5,307 bases of DNA from Chamaesiphon sp. GTDB taxonomy: Bacteria > Cyanobacteriota > Cyanobacteriia > Cyanobacteriales > Chamaesiphonaceae. Location of the stretch: contig JAJAYU010000112.1 of NCBI GenBank assembly GCA_026786125.1, positions 1-5,307 on the forward strand, in the 5' to 3' direction. This document shows, in pieces, positions 1 through 5,083 of the stretch. The notes under the pieces were generated by a model. It searched no databases. It was not told the DNA's origin and was given only the letters and a program-made list of their open reading frames with translations. Position 1 is the stretch's first letter. Every line of letters begins with the position of its first letter. The position numbers were made by a program, and so were the translations under genes.

Positions 1-38
1 ACCGACGACTGGCCGTGTTTAGTCTCGGTCTTCTTCAT
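1..38 (-). CDS. 5' end of an unidentified minus-strand gene (partial, runs off the left edge)
   Basis: An ATG at 38-36 opens a minus-strand frame of 12 full codons before the window ends (MKKTETKHGQSS, hydrophilic and basic). The start is supported by a GGAGA Shine-Dalgarno at 48-44, five bases upstream, which is the clearest ribosome site in the window, and by a promoter-like pair at 90-62. No family can be recognised from so few residues. It lies in the same orientation as the HEAT gene upstream but is separated from it by 235 bases of repeats, so it probably has its own transcript. It could be spurious, since only the start region is visible. Confidence 0.42.
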   Translation of the reverse strand, partial: MKKTETKHGQSS

Positions 39-61
39 GATTTTCTCCACAAACCCCCCAC

Positions 62-90
62 ATAAAAATCGATCGGCGAATTTTTTTCAA
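62..90 (-). promoter_or_regulatory. Candidate sigma-70-type promoter for the partial gene at the left edge
   Basis: On the minus strand TTGAAA (90-85) matches the -35 consensus at 5 of 6 bases, and TTTTAT (67-62) matches the -10 at 4 of 6, with a 17-base spacer. The predicted transcript would start near 55, giving a short leader that contains the GGAGA ribosome site. The surrounding DNA is A/T-rich, so a chance match is possible. Confidence 0.35.
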
Positions 91-99
91 AACATTTTT

Positions 100-123
100 G
101 GGGGACTGGGGGACTGGGGGATG
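100..123. repeat. Short tandem G-run array, 8-bp period, three units
   Basis: Two perfect GGGGGACT units (100-107, 108-115) are followed by GGGGGATG (116-123). G-rich short tandem repeats like this are common between cyanobacterial genes. It lies about 10 bases upstream of the candidate -35 box of the left-edge gene. Confidence 0.7.
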
Positions 124-143
124 GAGAGAATTAAATTTGTTGC

Positions 144-281
144 TATCCACCATTCACACTTCTCCTTGCGGAGAGGCTATTGCTAGGGCAAACGCTCCGC
201 TACCGCCAACGGCTACGCTCTGCTAAGGCAGACGCTACGCGAACAGTGCAAGCTATTCACTATCCACCATCCACTATCCAC
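144..281. repeat. Composite repeat, long form: heptamer arrays flanking a 96-nt module
   Basis: Heptamers of the form YATYCAC run in one orientation at 144-157 (two units) and 254-281 (four units). Between them is a 96-nt module (158-253). Its blocks 158-179, 204-220 and 245-253 are identical to the whole 48-nt module of the second copy (2272-2319). Two extra 24-nt blocks (180-203 and 221-244) are related to each other and share TGCTARGGCARACGCTMCGC. The module begins with a small hairpin, TCTCC-TTGC-GGAGA (161-174). The right-hand heptamers run into the 3' end of the HEAT gene and supply its stop codon. No coding function is seen. Confidence 0.85.
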
Positions 282-1164
282 TAACTTCATCTGAGTGATT
301 TTGGATTTTGGCGATCGCTAATTTAGCCAAAACCCGCACTGGCTCTAGTTCGTCGGTCAGGAGTATTTCTAGGGGTGGAATGGCAGATCGATCGCCTAAT
401 TTGCCTAATGATACTGCGGCTGTGCGGCGAGCTTCGCCGTCAAGGTCGCCCAATGCCAGAATCAGATTAGGTAGTGCAGGTAGATAGGCCATTTTACCAA
501 TTGCGGAGGCAGCTTCCGATCGAACATTGGGATCGATATCGCTGAGAGTGGAGACTAACAGTTGCGCTGCACGAGTATCGCCGCGTTCTTGGGCTAAATG
601 GGCGATCGCACCCACCGTAGCACACCGAACATCGATCGAATCAGATTTAATCGCTTCCTCTAGAAACGGAGCGGCTTCAGCCCCAATAAAACCCAGTGCC
701 CAAGCTGCATGACCTTTGGTACTTTGAGGTCGAACTGGATCTGCGAGAATGCTCAACAAAGCTGGTACCGAAGCTTCACCCATCTTGGCTAAAGCACCAA
801 CAGCCGAACCTTTGACCACTGTATCTTCATCATTGAGTAGAGCGTGGAGGAGGCTGGGCACCGTATCAGGATCGCAAATTAGAGCCAGAGTTTTGCCCGC
901 AGCACGTCGAACAACGGGATTGGGATGCTCCAAGAGTGCCTCTACCAATAGTGGAGTCGCAGTTTCCCCGATGCTACCCAGGGTTTGAGCAAATCGCAAC
1001 CGGATCAAACCGCGCGAATCACCCAAGCACTCAATCATCTGTCTGAGTACCGGAATATCATTAACATCAAAAGTATGTAAGCTGATTTGCTCGGTAATCG
1101 ACTGGATTAGCGCGTCGGTACCAGCATGATCGAGCAAAACTGGTGTATCTTCAGTTTTCATCAT
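274..1164 (-). CDS. HEAT-repeat protein, phycobilin lyase (CpcE/CpcF/PecE)-related superfamily
   Basis: This 296-residue protein is an almost continuous stack of HEAT-like helical pairs from about residue 50 to 288, with a less regular N-terminus (1-49). Typical units read VVRRAAGKTLALI (85-97), VVKGSAVGALAKMG (116-129), GHAAWALGFIG (151-161), NVRSEAASAIGKM (213-225) and GEARRTAAVSLGKLG (243-257). Related cyanobacterial proteins include subunits of E/F-type bilin lyases, the chlorosis factor NblB and many proteins of unknown role. HEAT units alone do not tell these apart, so I give no symbol. It should be cytoplasmic or on the thylakoid surface; no signal or membrane segment is seen. It follows the 73-residue gene by 3 bases, so the two are probably co-transcribed. 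No clear Shine-Dalgarno is seen; the start is the first of two adjacent ATGs. The last codons (Ser, Gly, stop) lie in the heptamer repeat. Confidence 0.93.
   Translation of the reverse strand: MMKTEDTPVLLDHAGTDALIQSITEQISLHTFDVNDIPVLRQMIECLGDSRGLIRLRFAQTLGSIGETATPLLVEALLEHPNPVVRRAAGKTLALICDPDTVPSLLHALLNDEDTVVKGSAVGALAKMGEASVPALLSILADPVRPQSTKGHAAWALGFIGAEAAPFLEEAIKSDSIDVRCATVGAIAHLAQERGDTRAAQLLVSTLSDIDPNVRSEAASAIGKMAYLPALPNLILALGDLDGEARRTAAVSLGKLGDRSAIPPLEILLTDELEPVRVLAKLAIAKIQNHSDEVSG
311..318. repeat. HIP1 octamer GCGATCGC
   Basis: This is a perfect HIP1 palindrome, the highly over-represented octamer of many cyanobacterial genomes. A second perfect copy is at 602-609. Both are inside the HEAT-repeat gene, and the window has many partial versions (CGATCG, GATCGATC). 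It is useful as a taxonomic marker; no local function is implied. Confidence 0.9.
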
Positions 1165-1167
1165 TGT

Positions 1168-1389
1168 CTAATTATTAGCCAGCAATGCAGCATGGCGATC
1201 GTGCAGCTCTTGCATCATCGCATCGATCTTAGCAAGTTCCGGTTCCATTTGCGCCATTGCTTTAGATTTGGGCAGTTTGGCTTTGTGAATTGCTTCTGTA
1301 GTGTCATGTACCAATCGATCGCGATATTTCTGGAGTTCGACGATAATTTCTTCGAGTTCGACGGCGGTAACTATTTCAGTGTCGGACAT
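1168..1389 (-). CDS. Small charged helical protein of unknown function, 73 residues
   Basis: I do not recognise this protein. It is acidic and basic throughout, with no cysteine, tryptophan, signal peptide or membrane segment. Two likely amphipathic helices, about residues 8-34 and 48-70, are separated by the turn KAKLPKSK (36-43), suggesting a helical hairpin or short coiled coil. The ATG at 1389 (MSDTEIV) is preferred over a GTG 13 codons upstream: the upstream extension falls in low-complexity intergenic sequence containing the AGTTGGGAG repeat and reads as non-protein-like. No Shine-Dalgarno is visible for either start. It is the first gene of a two-gene operon, with its stop 3 bases before the HEAT-repeat start, so the product could be a partner or accessory of that protein. 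That link is inferred from position only. Confidence 0.8.
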   Translation of the reverse strand: MSDTEIVTAVELEEIIVELQKYRDRLVHDTTEAIHKAKLPKSKAMAQMEPELAKIDAMMQELHDRHAALLANN

Positions 1390-1395
1390 GTGTAT

Positions 1396-1443
1396 AAGTT
1401 GGGAGTTGGGTAGTTCGGCTCCGCTCACTAACCAAGTTGGGAG
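1396..1443. repeat. Direct repeat of AAGTTGGGAG in the divergent intergenic region
   Basis: The 10-mer AAGTTGGGAG occurs at 1396-1405 and again at 1434-1443, a spacing of 38 bases. The first copy continues as a near-tandem heptamer (GTTGGGA, GTTGGGT). It may be low-level tandem-repeat sequence or paired binding sites; nothing in the sequence decides between these. Confidence 0.5.
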
Positions 1444-1462
1444 CAGGTATTTTGGGGTCTAG

Positions 1463-1490
1463 ATTAAATTTTCTCAGATTGCGGTACCAA
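1463..1490 (-). promoter_or_regulatory. Candidate promoter for the 73-residue gene and HEAT-repeat operon
   Basis: On the minus strand TTGGTA (1490-1485) and TTTAAT (1468-1463) are separated by 16 bases. The -10 matches consensus at 5 of 6 and the -35 at 4 of 6. The leader to the ATG at 1389 would be about 65 bases. The -35 box lies inside the dyad at 1481-1500, so a protein or structure acting on that dyad could also affect this promoter. Confidence 0.33.
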
Positions 1491-1508
1491 GTGGTGCCGC
1501 TTTTGTTT
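1481..1508 (+). terminator. Intrinsic terminator-like hairpin upstream of the second HEAT gene (possible attenuator)
   Basis: GCGGTACC (1481-1488) pairs with GGTGCCGC (1493-1500) across the loop AAGT, giving an 8-pair stem with one G-T pair, immediately followed by TTTTGTTT. This is the textbook layout of a Rho-independent terminator reading on the plus strand; the minus strand has no T-run after the stem. The window shows no plus-strand gene upstream for it to end. It therefore sits in the 5' region of the gene at 1541, or ends a small or antisense transcript. The dyad could instead be a protein-binding operator. Confidence 0.6.
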
Positions 1509-1540
1509 AGAGTAAGTAGAAAGATCTCTATTGTGTTGTT

Positions 1541-2203
1541 ATGGAATTACCGGAAATTAATGATGGATTAAGTAATTCTGATTTTCAATATCGCCTAAAA
1601 GCGATCTCTGCTTTGAGGGCTTTTGATCCGGAAACCGCCGTTCCCATCTTGATTGCGTCAATTAAGGACAAAGAATTTTTGGTGCGATCTTTTGTCGCTA
1701 GAGGATTGGGACAGCAGCGGACAGCAGCATCTTTTGCAGCACTGCTGGAGATGACCAAATTTGACGACACTCCCAATGTCCGAGCGGAAGCAGCAAATTC
1801 GCTGTCCCTATTTGGCAAAGTATCGATTTCCCATTTAGTCTCAACATTTTGCCAAGACGATCATTGGTTGGTGCGCCGGAGTATTTTAGCCGCTCTGGAA
1901 GAATTGGATTGCCCTGAAGAACTGATCGAAGTCTGCACAGAGGGGCTGACAGGAGACGATCTGACCATCAAAGAAGCCGCGATCGATACTCTAGGCACTT
2001 TAGCCAATTCCAGCCACCATACCGCCGTGCTTGCCCTGTTGCTGACGCTGACCCAATCCGATTCATCTAGACTACGTGCCAGAGTCGCCCACGCTCTCCA
2101 AAAATTTGATGAACCCCAGGCACAGGAAGCGTTGATCGAACTGCGCCAAGATCCAGCCCATCAGGTGGTAGCAGCGACTTTAGAGGATTTGTTTCAGCAG
2201 TAA
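1541..2203 (+). CDS. HEAT-repeat protein, phycobilin lyase/NblB-like superfamily, 220 residues
   Basis: The whole protein is HEAT-like: about seven helical pairs starting near residue 15, with clear units FLVRSFVARGLG (46-57), NVRAEAANSLSLFG (79-92), HWLVRRSILAALEEL (108-122), TIKEAAIDTLGTL (142-154) and LRARVAHALQKF (178-189). The length fits the small HEAT proteins of cyanobacteria (CpcF and NblB types are a little over 200 residues). However, I do not see the N-terminal pattern I would expect of NblB, so the function stays open: bilin lyase subunit, phycobiliprotein chaperone, degradation factor, or an unrelated scaffold. It is divergent from the other HEAT gene. No Shine-Dalgarno precedes the ATG. 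A weak promoter overlapping the T-run (TTGTTT 1503-1508, TCTATT 1527-1532) would give an almost leaderless mRNA; otherwise transcription must read through the hairpin at 1481-1508. Confidence 0.93.
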   Translation: MELPEINDGLSNSDFQYRLKAISALRAFDPETAVPILIASIKDKEFLVRSFVARGLGQQRTAASFAALLEMTKFDDTPNVRAEAANSLSLFGKVSISHLVSTFCQDDHWLVRRSILAALEELDCPEELIEVCTEGLTGDDLTIKEAAIDTLGTLANSSHHTAVLALLLTLTQSDSSRLRARVAHALQKFDEPQAQEALIELRQDPAHQVVAATLEDLFQQ

Positions 2204-2243
2204 AAGAGTTTATTCCCTTCCCACCTAAGAAATAGAGAGTATT

Positions 2244-2333
2244 GATTCACCATCCACCATCCACCATCCACACTTCTCCTTGCGGAGAGGCTACGCCAAC
2301 GGCTACGCTCAGTGCAAGCCATTCACCATTCAC
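2244..2333. repeat. Composite repeat, short form: heptamer arrays flanking a 48-nt module
   Basis: A degenerate unit GATTCAC (2244-2250) is followed by three perfect CATCCAC units (2251-2271). A 48-nt module (2272-2319) comes next, then two CATTCAC units (2320-2333). The module starts with the hairpin TCTCC-TTGC-GGAGA (2275-2288) and is identical, base for base, to the three shared blocks of the long copy at 158-253 but lacks that copy's two 24-nt inserts. It fills the gap between the HEAT gene and the phosphatase gene. The hairpin has no following T-run, so it is not a convincing terminator. Confidence 0.85.
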
Positions 2334-2368
2334 CTCTACACTAGCTGTCTAATTCTTCACTGGGATTG

Positions 2369-2395
2369 TTGACATCGCCTAGATAGTTGTATGTT
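2369..2395 (+). promoter_or_regulatory. Candidate promoter for the inositol-monophosphatase-family gene
   Basis: TTGACA (2369-2374) is a perfect -35 hexamer. TATGTT (2390-2395) matches the -10 at 4 of 6, but the spacer is only 15 bases, which is short. The predicted start near 2402 would leave a leader of about 22 bases. The purine run GGAGAGGA (2397-2404) is too far from the ATG at 2425 to be a normal ribosome site. Confidence 0.4.
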
Positions 2396-2424
2396 GGGAG
2401 AGGAAAGTTGCAACCGATCGCAGT

Positions 2425-3231
2425 ATGGAATTTTGGACTCAAGTATTAGATGTCGCTAGGCATACGGCGCAGCGAGTGGGGGCACAATTATTACTGGACT
2501 TTGGCCATGTTCAGGGATTGGAAAAGGCGGACGGGAGCTTGGTGACTCAATCTGATGAATGGGCGGATCGGGAGATTCGATCGAGTATTCTCGAAACTTT
2601 CCCAGATCATGCCATCCTGAGTGAGGAGGGCAATCATGAATTTACCGATGCTCAATGGACGTGGATTATCGATCCCCTCGATGGCACAACAAATTTTACG
2701 CGAGGAATTCCATTGTGGGGGGTCTCGATCGGATTACTCTATTACGGTGAGCCAGTATTTGGCTATGTTTATTTTCCACCTGTGAACCAAGCTTTTCATG
2801 GTTATTGGTCGGGTAATACTGGATTGAATTTACCCACAGGGGCTTATCTAAATGGTCGTAAAATTCGTGTAAGTCAGGATTCACCTAGCAGCAATCATTT
2901 TTTCAGTTTTTGTGCCCGTAGTCTCCAAGTTTGGCAGCCTGGATTTCCGTGTAAAGTGCGGATGCTTGGTGTTGCTACTTACAATTTTTTGGCGGTTGCT
3001 GCTGGTACAAGTCTAGGTGGAGTCGAAGCAACTCCGAAGATCTGGGATCTCGCTGCTGTCTGGGCAATTTTACACGCGGCTGGCGGAAAATGGCGATCTC
3101 TCCGAGATGAGCCAACTTTTCCAGTAGTTGTTGGGCGAAATTATGGTAGCTATGCGATGCCAAGTTTGATTGTGAATAATCCAGAATTGGCAAACTTACT
3201 ATTGCCACTAATGACATCAATCCAAAAATAA
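2425..3231 (+). CDS. Inositol monophosphatase family protein (SuhB/IMPase-like)
   Basis: This is a Mg-dependent, Li-sensitive-type phosphomonoesterase of the IMPase fold; family members hydrolyse myo-inositol phosphate, histidinol phosphate, fructose-1,6-bisphosphate or PAP. All metal-site motifs are present: SEE (66-68, E67 the expected ligand), the first signature DPLDGTTNF (83-91, D83 and D86), and the second signature starting WD at 207-208 and ending AAGG (218-221), with D208 the third acidic ligand. TQSD (41-44) matches the loop near the metal site. The length of 268 residues is normal and no truncation is seen. No signal peptide is present, so it should be cytoplasmic. The substrate cannot be read from the sequence: inositol phosphate or histidinol phosphate phosphatase are both reasonable. 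It appears to be a single-gene transcript, convergent with thf1. Confidence 0.96.
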   Translation: MEFWTQVLDVARHTAQRVGAQLLLDFGHVQGLEKADGSLVTQSDEWADREIRSSILETFPDHAILSEEGNHEFTDAQWTWIIDPLDGTTNFTRGIPLWGVSIGLLYYGEPVFGYVYFPPVNQAFHGYWSGNTGLNLPTGAYLNGRKIRVSQDSPSSNHFFSFCARSLQVWQPGFPCKVRMLGVATYNFLAVAAGTSLGGVEATPKIWDLAAVWAILHAAGGKWRSLRDEPTFPVVVGRNYGSYAMPSLIVNNPELANLLLPLMTSIQK

Positions 3232-3266
3232 GAACTAGACTTATAGCGGCTCATATGACCCTCGAT

Positions 3267-3312
3267 CACCACCAAATTGATGTTGTTGGTGCGTTACCCT
3301 GGGCAACACACC
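3267..3312. terminator. Two overlapping hairpins between convergent genes (possible bidirectional terminator)
   Basis: Hairpin one (3267-3291) pairs CACCA and CAA with TTG and TGGTG around a seven-base loop, with one mismatch. Hairpin two (3288-3312) pairs GGTG, GTT and CC with GG, AAC and CACC around a CTG loop, with two mismatches. They share GGTG at 3288-3291, so only one can form fully at a time. Both genes converge here (stops at 3231 and 3333), so transcription end is the likely job. There is no T-run on either side, which weakens an intrinsic-terminator reading. Confidence 0.38.
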
Positions 3313-3332
3313 CTCCTGTGAATCCCTTAATC

Positions 3333-4070
3333 TTACTCAGCTTCAGCCGCAGGAGCAGGAGCAGCCGCTTTAGCCGCAGCTTTCTCAGCAGCTTCAATTT
3401 TCTCAGCAGCTCTTTTTTCGCGTTTTTTGCGCTCGGCTTCGGCGAGATCGCCCATGACTGCTTCCATCTGGACTAGTTTATCGAGGTTACTCCGGTAGGT
3501 ATCTAGATCTTTTTGAACTTTCTCGGTGGGGAGGTGCAGGGCTTCGCCAATCTGGAGAATAGCAGCTTCGCGTTTTTTCTCATCTTTGAGTAAGTCTGGT
3601 GCGGCTTGTTCGAGGATCGTAAATAAACCAATCCCAAACAGGCGACTGTATTTGAATTTAGGATTGCTAGCGATCGATCCCAATGTACCTGCTAATTGCG
3701 CTCCCATCCCTTCGCTAGTCGGATTTGCCAGCCAAGCAACAATATCCTGCTCCTGCATACTCTTGGCAAAAGCTTCAACTTCAGCCGCATCTTGCTTGTA
3801 CTGCTCGGCATTTCCACCCATTGATTGGCACAACGCCACAAAAATTGACTGCTTGTCAGTTTCAGGACGATAACTAGCCATGAATCGTTCAAAGCTACTG
3901 ACTACACCCAATGCGTAAACTGGATTGTAGTCAAAATCAACATTGGTAGAAAGTAAATGCATTTCGACCATCAATTCTTCTACTACCCGCCGATAAATCG
4001 AATTGATCGGGCGCGTATGCTGGGAGTAGAAATTACGCTTGGTATCGGAGACAGTAGTCTGGTTATTCAC
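3333..4070 (-). CDS. thf1: Thf1/Psb29 thylakoid formation protein
   Basis: This 245-residue protein is a clear Thf1 (Psb29) family member. The N-terminal signature TVSDTKRNFYSQHTRPINSI (6-25) continues into RRVVEELMVEMHLLS (27-41); further conserved stretches are FERFMASYRPE (60-70) and YSRLFGIGLFTILE (141-154). Thf1 is needed for normal thylakoid and photosystem II upkeep and is reported to act with FtsH proteases at the thylakoid membrane. Residues from about 185 to 233 form a charged coiled coil, followed by a low-complexity Ala/Pro/Glu tail (228-245), common and variable in this family. The start is GTG at 4070-4068; the next in-frame Met (34) would remove the conserved N-terminus, so GTG is chosen. 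No Shine-Dalgarno is visible. It is divergent from the TPR gene and convergent with the phosphatase gene. Confidence 0.97.
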   Translation of the reverse strand: MNNQTTVSDTKRNFYSQHTRPINSIYRRVVEELMVEMHLLSTNVDFDYNPVYALGVVSSFERFMASYRPETDKQSIFVALCQSMGGNAEQYKQDAAEVEAFAKSMQEQDIVAWLANPTSEGMGAQLAGTLGSIASNPKFKYSRLFGIGLFTILEQAAPDLLKDEKKREAAILQIGEALHLPTEKVQKDLDTYRSNLDKLVQMEAVMGDLAEAERKKREKRAAEKIEAAEKAAAKAAAPAPAAEAE

Positions 4071-4215
4071 TATGCGGGAGATTTGGTTAACAATACTTAA
4101 TTATCGCCGATCGTCTACACAATAGGCAAATTCATCTCAATCTCTCCAACCAATCATGCCCAAAGCCATACAAATCAGCCACCCTCAGTAATTAATAGCA
4201 ACATCATGCCGATCC

Positions 4216-4263
4216 TGTCAAAATCTTTATGCCTTTATACCGATACGTTTTAGCTATTTGACA
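4216..4263 (+). promoter_or_regulatory. Weak regulatory candidate upstream of the TPR gene: inverted TGTCAAA/TTTGACA
   Basis: TGTCAAA (4216-4222) and its exact reverse complement TTTGACA (4257-4263) lie in the 244-base divergent gap between thf1 and the TPR gene. The second arm contains a perfect -35 hexamer TTGACA (4258-4263), but no convincing -10 follows at 16-18 bases. It may be a paired operator half-site or part of a promoter with a degenerate -10. Nothing else definite is seen in 4071-4314. Confidence 0.22.
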
Positions 4264-4314
4264 AGGCATCCTAGAGATCTAGACGGTTATCCCAAGTAAG
4301 TAGGACGGTAGATT

Positions 4315-5049
4315 ATGACTCTGAATTTAAGTGTTGCAGCATGGTTAATCGTTGGTACAATGGCGATTCCTACAGTCTTTTTGCCCCAAGTTACTGTAGC
4401 AGCTCAACCGGATGCTACTCAGAGTCAAGCAAAAACAAATCTTAATTCGATCGATGCGATCAGTCACTATCAGCAGGGTTTAAAATCTGCATCCTTGGGT
4501 GAGATACAAGATGCAATCGGTAGATTCGATCGAGCAATTGTGATCGATCCTCGCTATTTTCAAGCTTACATCGAACGGGGTAATGTCAAGGATGCAATTG
4601 CTGATTATCCAGGTGCAATTGCTGATTATACGATGGCAATCTCGATCAATGCCAATGCTGCACCTGCTTACTACAATCGGGGCACGGTATTGAGTCAAAG
4701 TGGTAAGCACGAAGCCGCAATTGTTGATTACAAGAAAGCTATTTCGATCGATCCTCAATACGCCCAGGCTCATCTCAATCTTGCTAATGAGCTAGATGAT
4801 TTGAATGATGTGGCAGGCGCACTGACTAATTACAATCGAGCTATCGCCATCAAACCTAACTATGCCCTTGCTTATCTCAATCGGGGGATCATGTACGGAC
4901 GCGCTGGAAATCGTGCTCAAGCAGTGGCTGATCTGCGTCAAGCGGCTAAATTATTTCAGTCGATCGGGCAGATCGATAGATACAATCGGGCGATTAAAAT
5001 GATTAAGGATATTCAGTCCGAAGTTCAGAATGGGCGGCTAATTTGGTAG
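4315..5049 (+). CDS. Tetratricopeptide-repeat protein with N-terminal signal sequence
   Basis: Residues 5-28 are a hydrophobic stretch ending TVAA-QPD, a plausible signal peptide cleaved near residue 30, so the protein is probably periplasmic, lumenal or lipid-free secreted. Five TPR units follow: about 49-80, 81-114, 115-148, 149-182 and 183-216, with the usual spacing and DPxYxxAYxNRG-type joints (for example AIVIDPRYFQAY 74-85 and NYALAYLNRG 182-191). A short helical tail reaches residue 244. TPR stacks bind partner proteins; no catalytic domain is present and the partner is unknown. The start is firm: ATG has TAGGA (4301-4305) nine bases upstream, and an in-frame TAG lies two codons before it. 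The n-region has no Lys or Arg, which is unusual for a signal peptide, so an uncleaved anchor is an alternative. The next gene starts 34 bases after the stop, suggesting co-transcription. Confidence 0.93.
   Translation: MTLNLSVAAWLIVGTMAIPTVFLPQVTVAAQPDATQSQAKTNLNSIDAISHYQQGLKSASLGEIQDAIGRFDRAIVIDPRYFQAYIERGNVKDAIADYPGAIADYTMAISINANAAPAYYNRGTVLSQSGKHEAAIVDYKKAISIDPQYAQAHLNLANELDDLNDVAGALTNYNRAIAIKPNYALAYLNRGIMYGRAGNRAQAVADLRQAAKLFQSIGQIDRYNRAIKMIKDIQSEVQNGRLIW
4594..4629 (+). repeat. 15-bp direct repeat inside the second TPR unit
   Basis: GCAATTGCTGATTAT occurs exactly at 4594-4608 and 4615-4629, 21 bases apart and in the same frame. It encodes AIADY twice (residues 94-98 and 101-105), giving DAIADYPGAIADY where a TPR normally reads something like xLGDYxxAIADY. 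This looks like local duplication or slippage that kept the reading frame. Confidence 0.8.
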
Positions 5050-5083
5050 ACTCGATCGAGAGACTATCGCTAAAATTCTGGTT

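Noticed and set aside
100..123. Canonical G-quadruplex in the GGGGGACT array
   Set aside because: Only three G-tracts of three or more are present; the next Gs are a GG pair. A standard intramolecular quadruplex needs four.
158..253. Insertion sequence or MITE with terminal inverted repeats
   Set aside because: No terminal inverted repeats or clear target-site duplication bound the module; its only inverted repeat is the small internal hairpin near one end.
1126..1413. Plus-strand open frame antisense to the small gene and HEAT start
   Set aside because: Its composition is rich in Phe, Cys and His in a shadow-like pattern. It lies opposite two better-supported genes and has no family resemblance.
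1390..1428. Thirteen-codon N-terminal extension of the small protein from a GTG at 1428
   Set aside because: The extension is translated repeat-rich intergenic DNA, with no ribosome site; the ATG at 1389 begins the protein-like helical sequence.
1541..2203. Naming the 220-residue HEAT protein NblB, CpcF or CpeZ
   Set aside because: HEAT repeats and length fit several families. I could not see family-specific positions and there is no phycobiliprotein operon, so a symbol would be a guess.
2244..2333. Possible CRISPR array from the regularly repeated CATCCAC/CATTCAC units
   Set aside because: Units are 7 bases and directly adjacent with no unique spacers, and no cas gene is present. They are short tandem repeats.
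4236..4241. TATACC as a -10 box with CTGTCA (4215-4220) as -35 for the TPR gene
   Set aside because: Both hexamers match only 4 of 6 and the spacer is 15 bases; not strong enough to annotate as a promoter.
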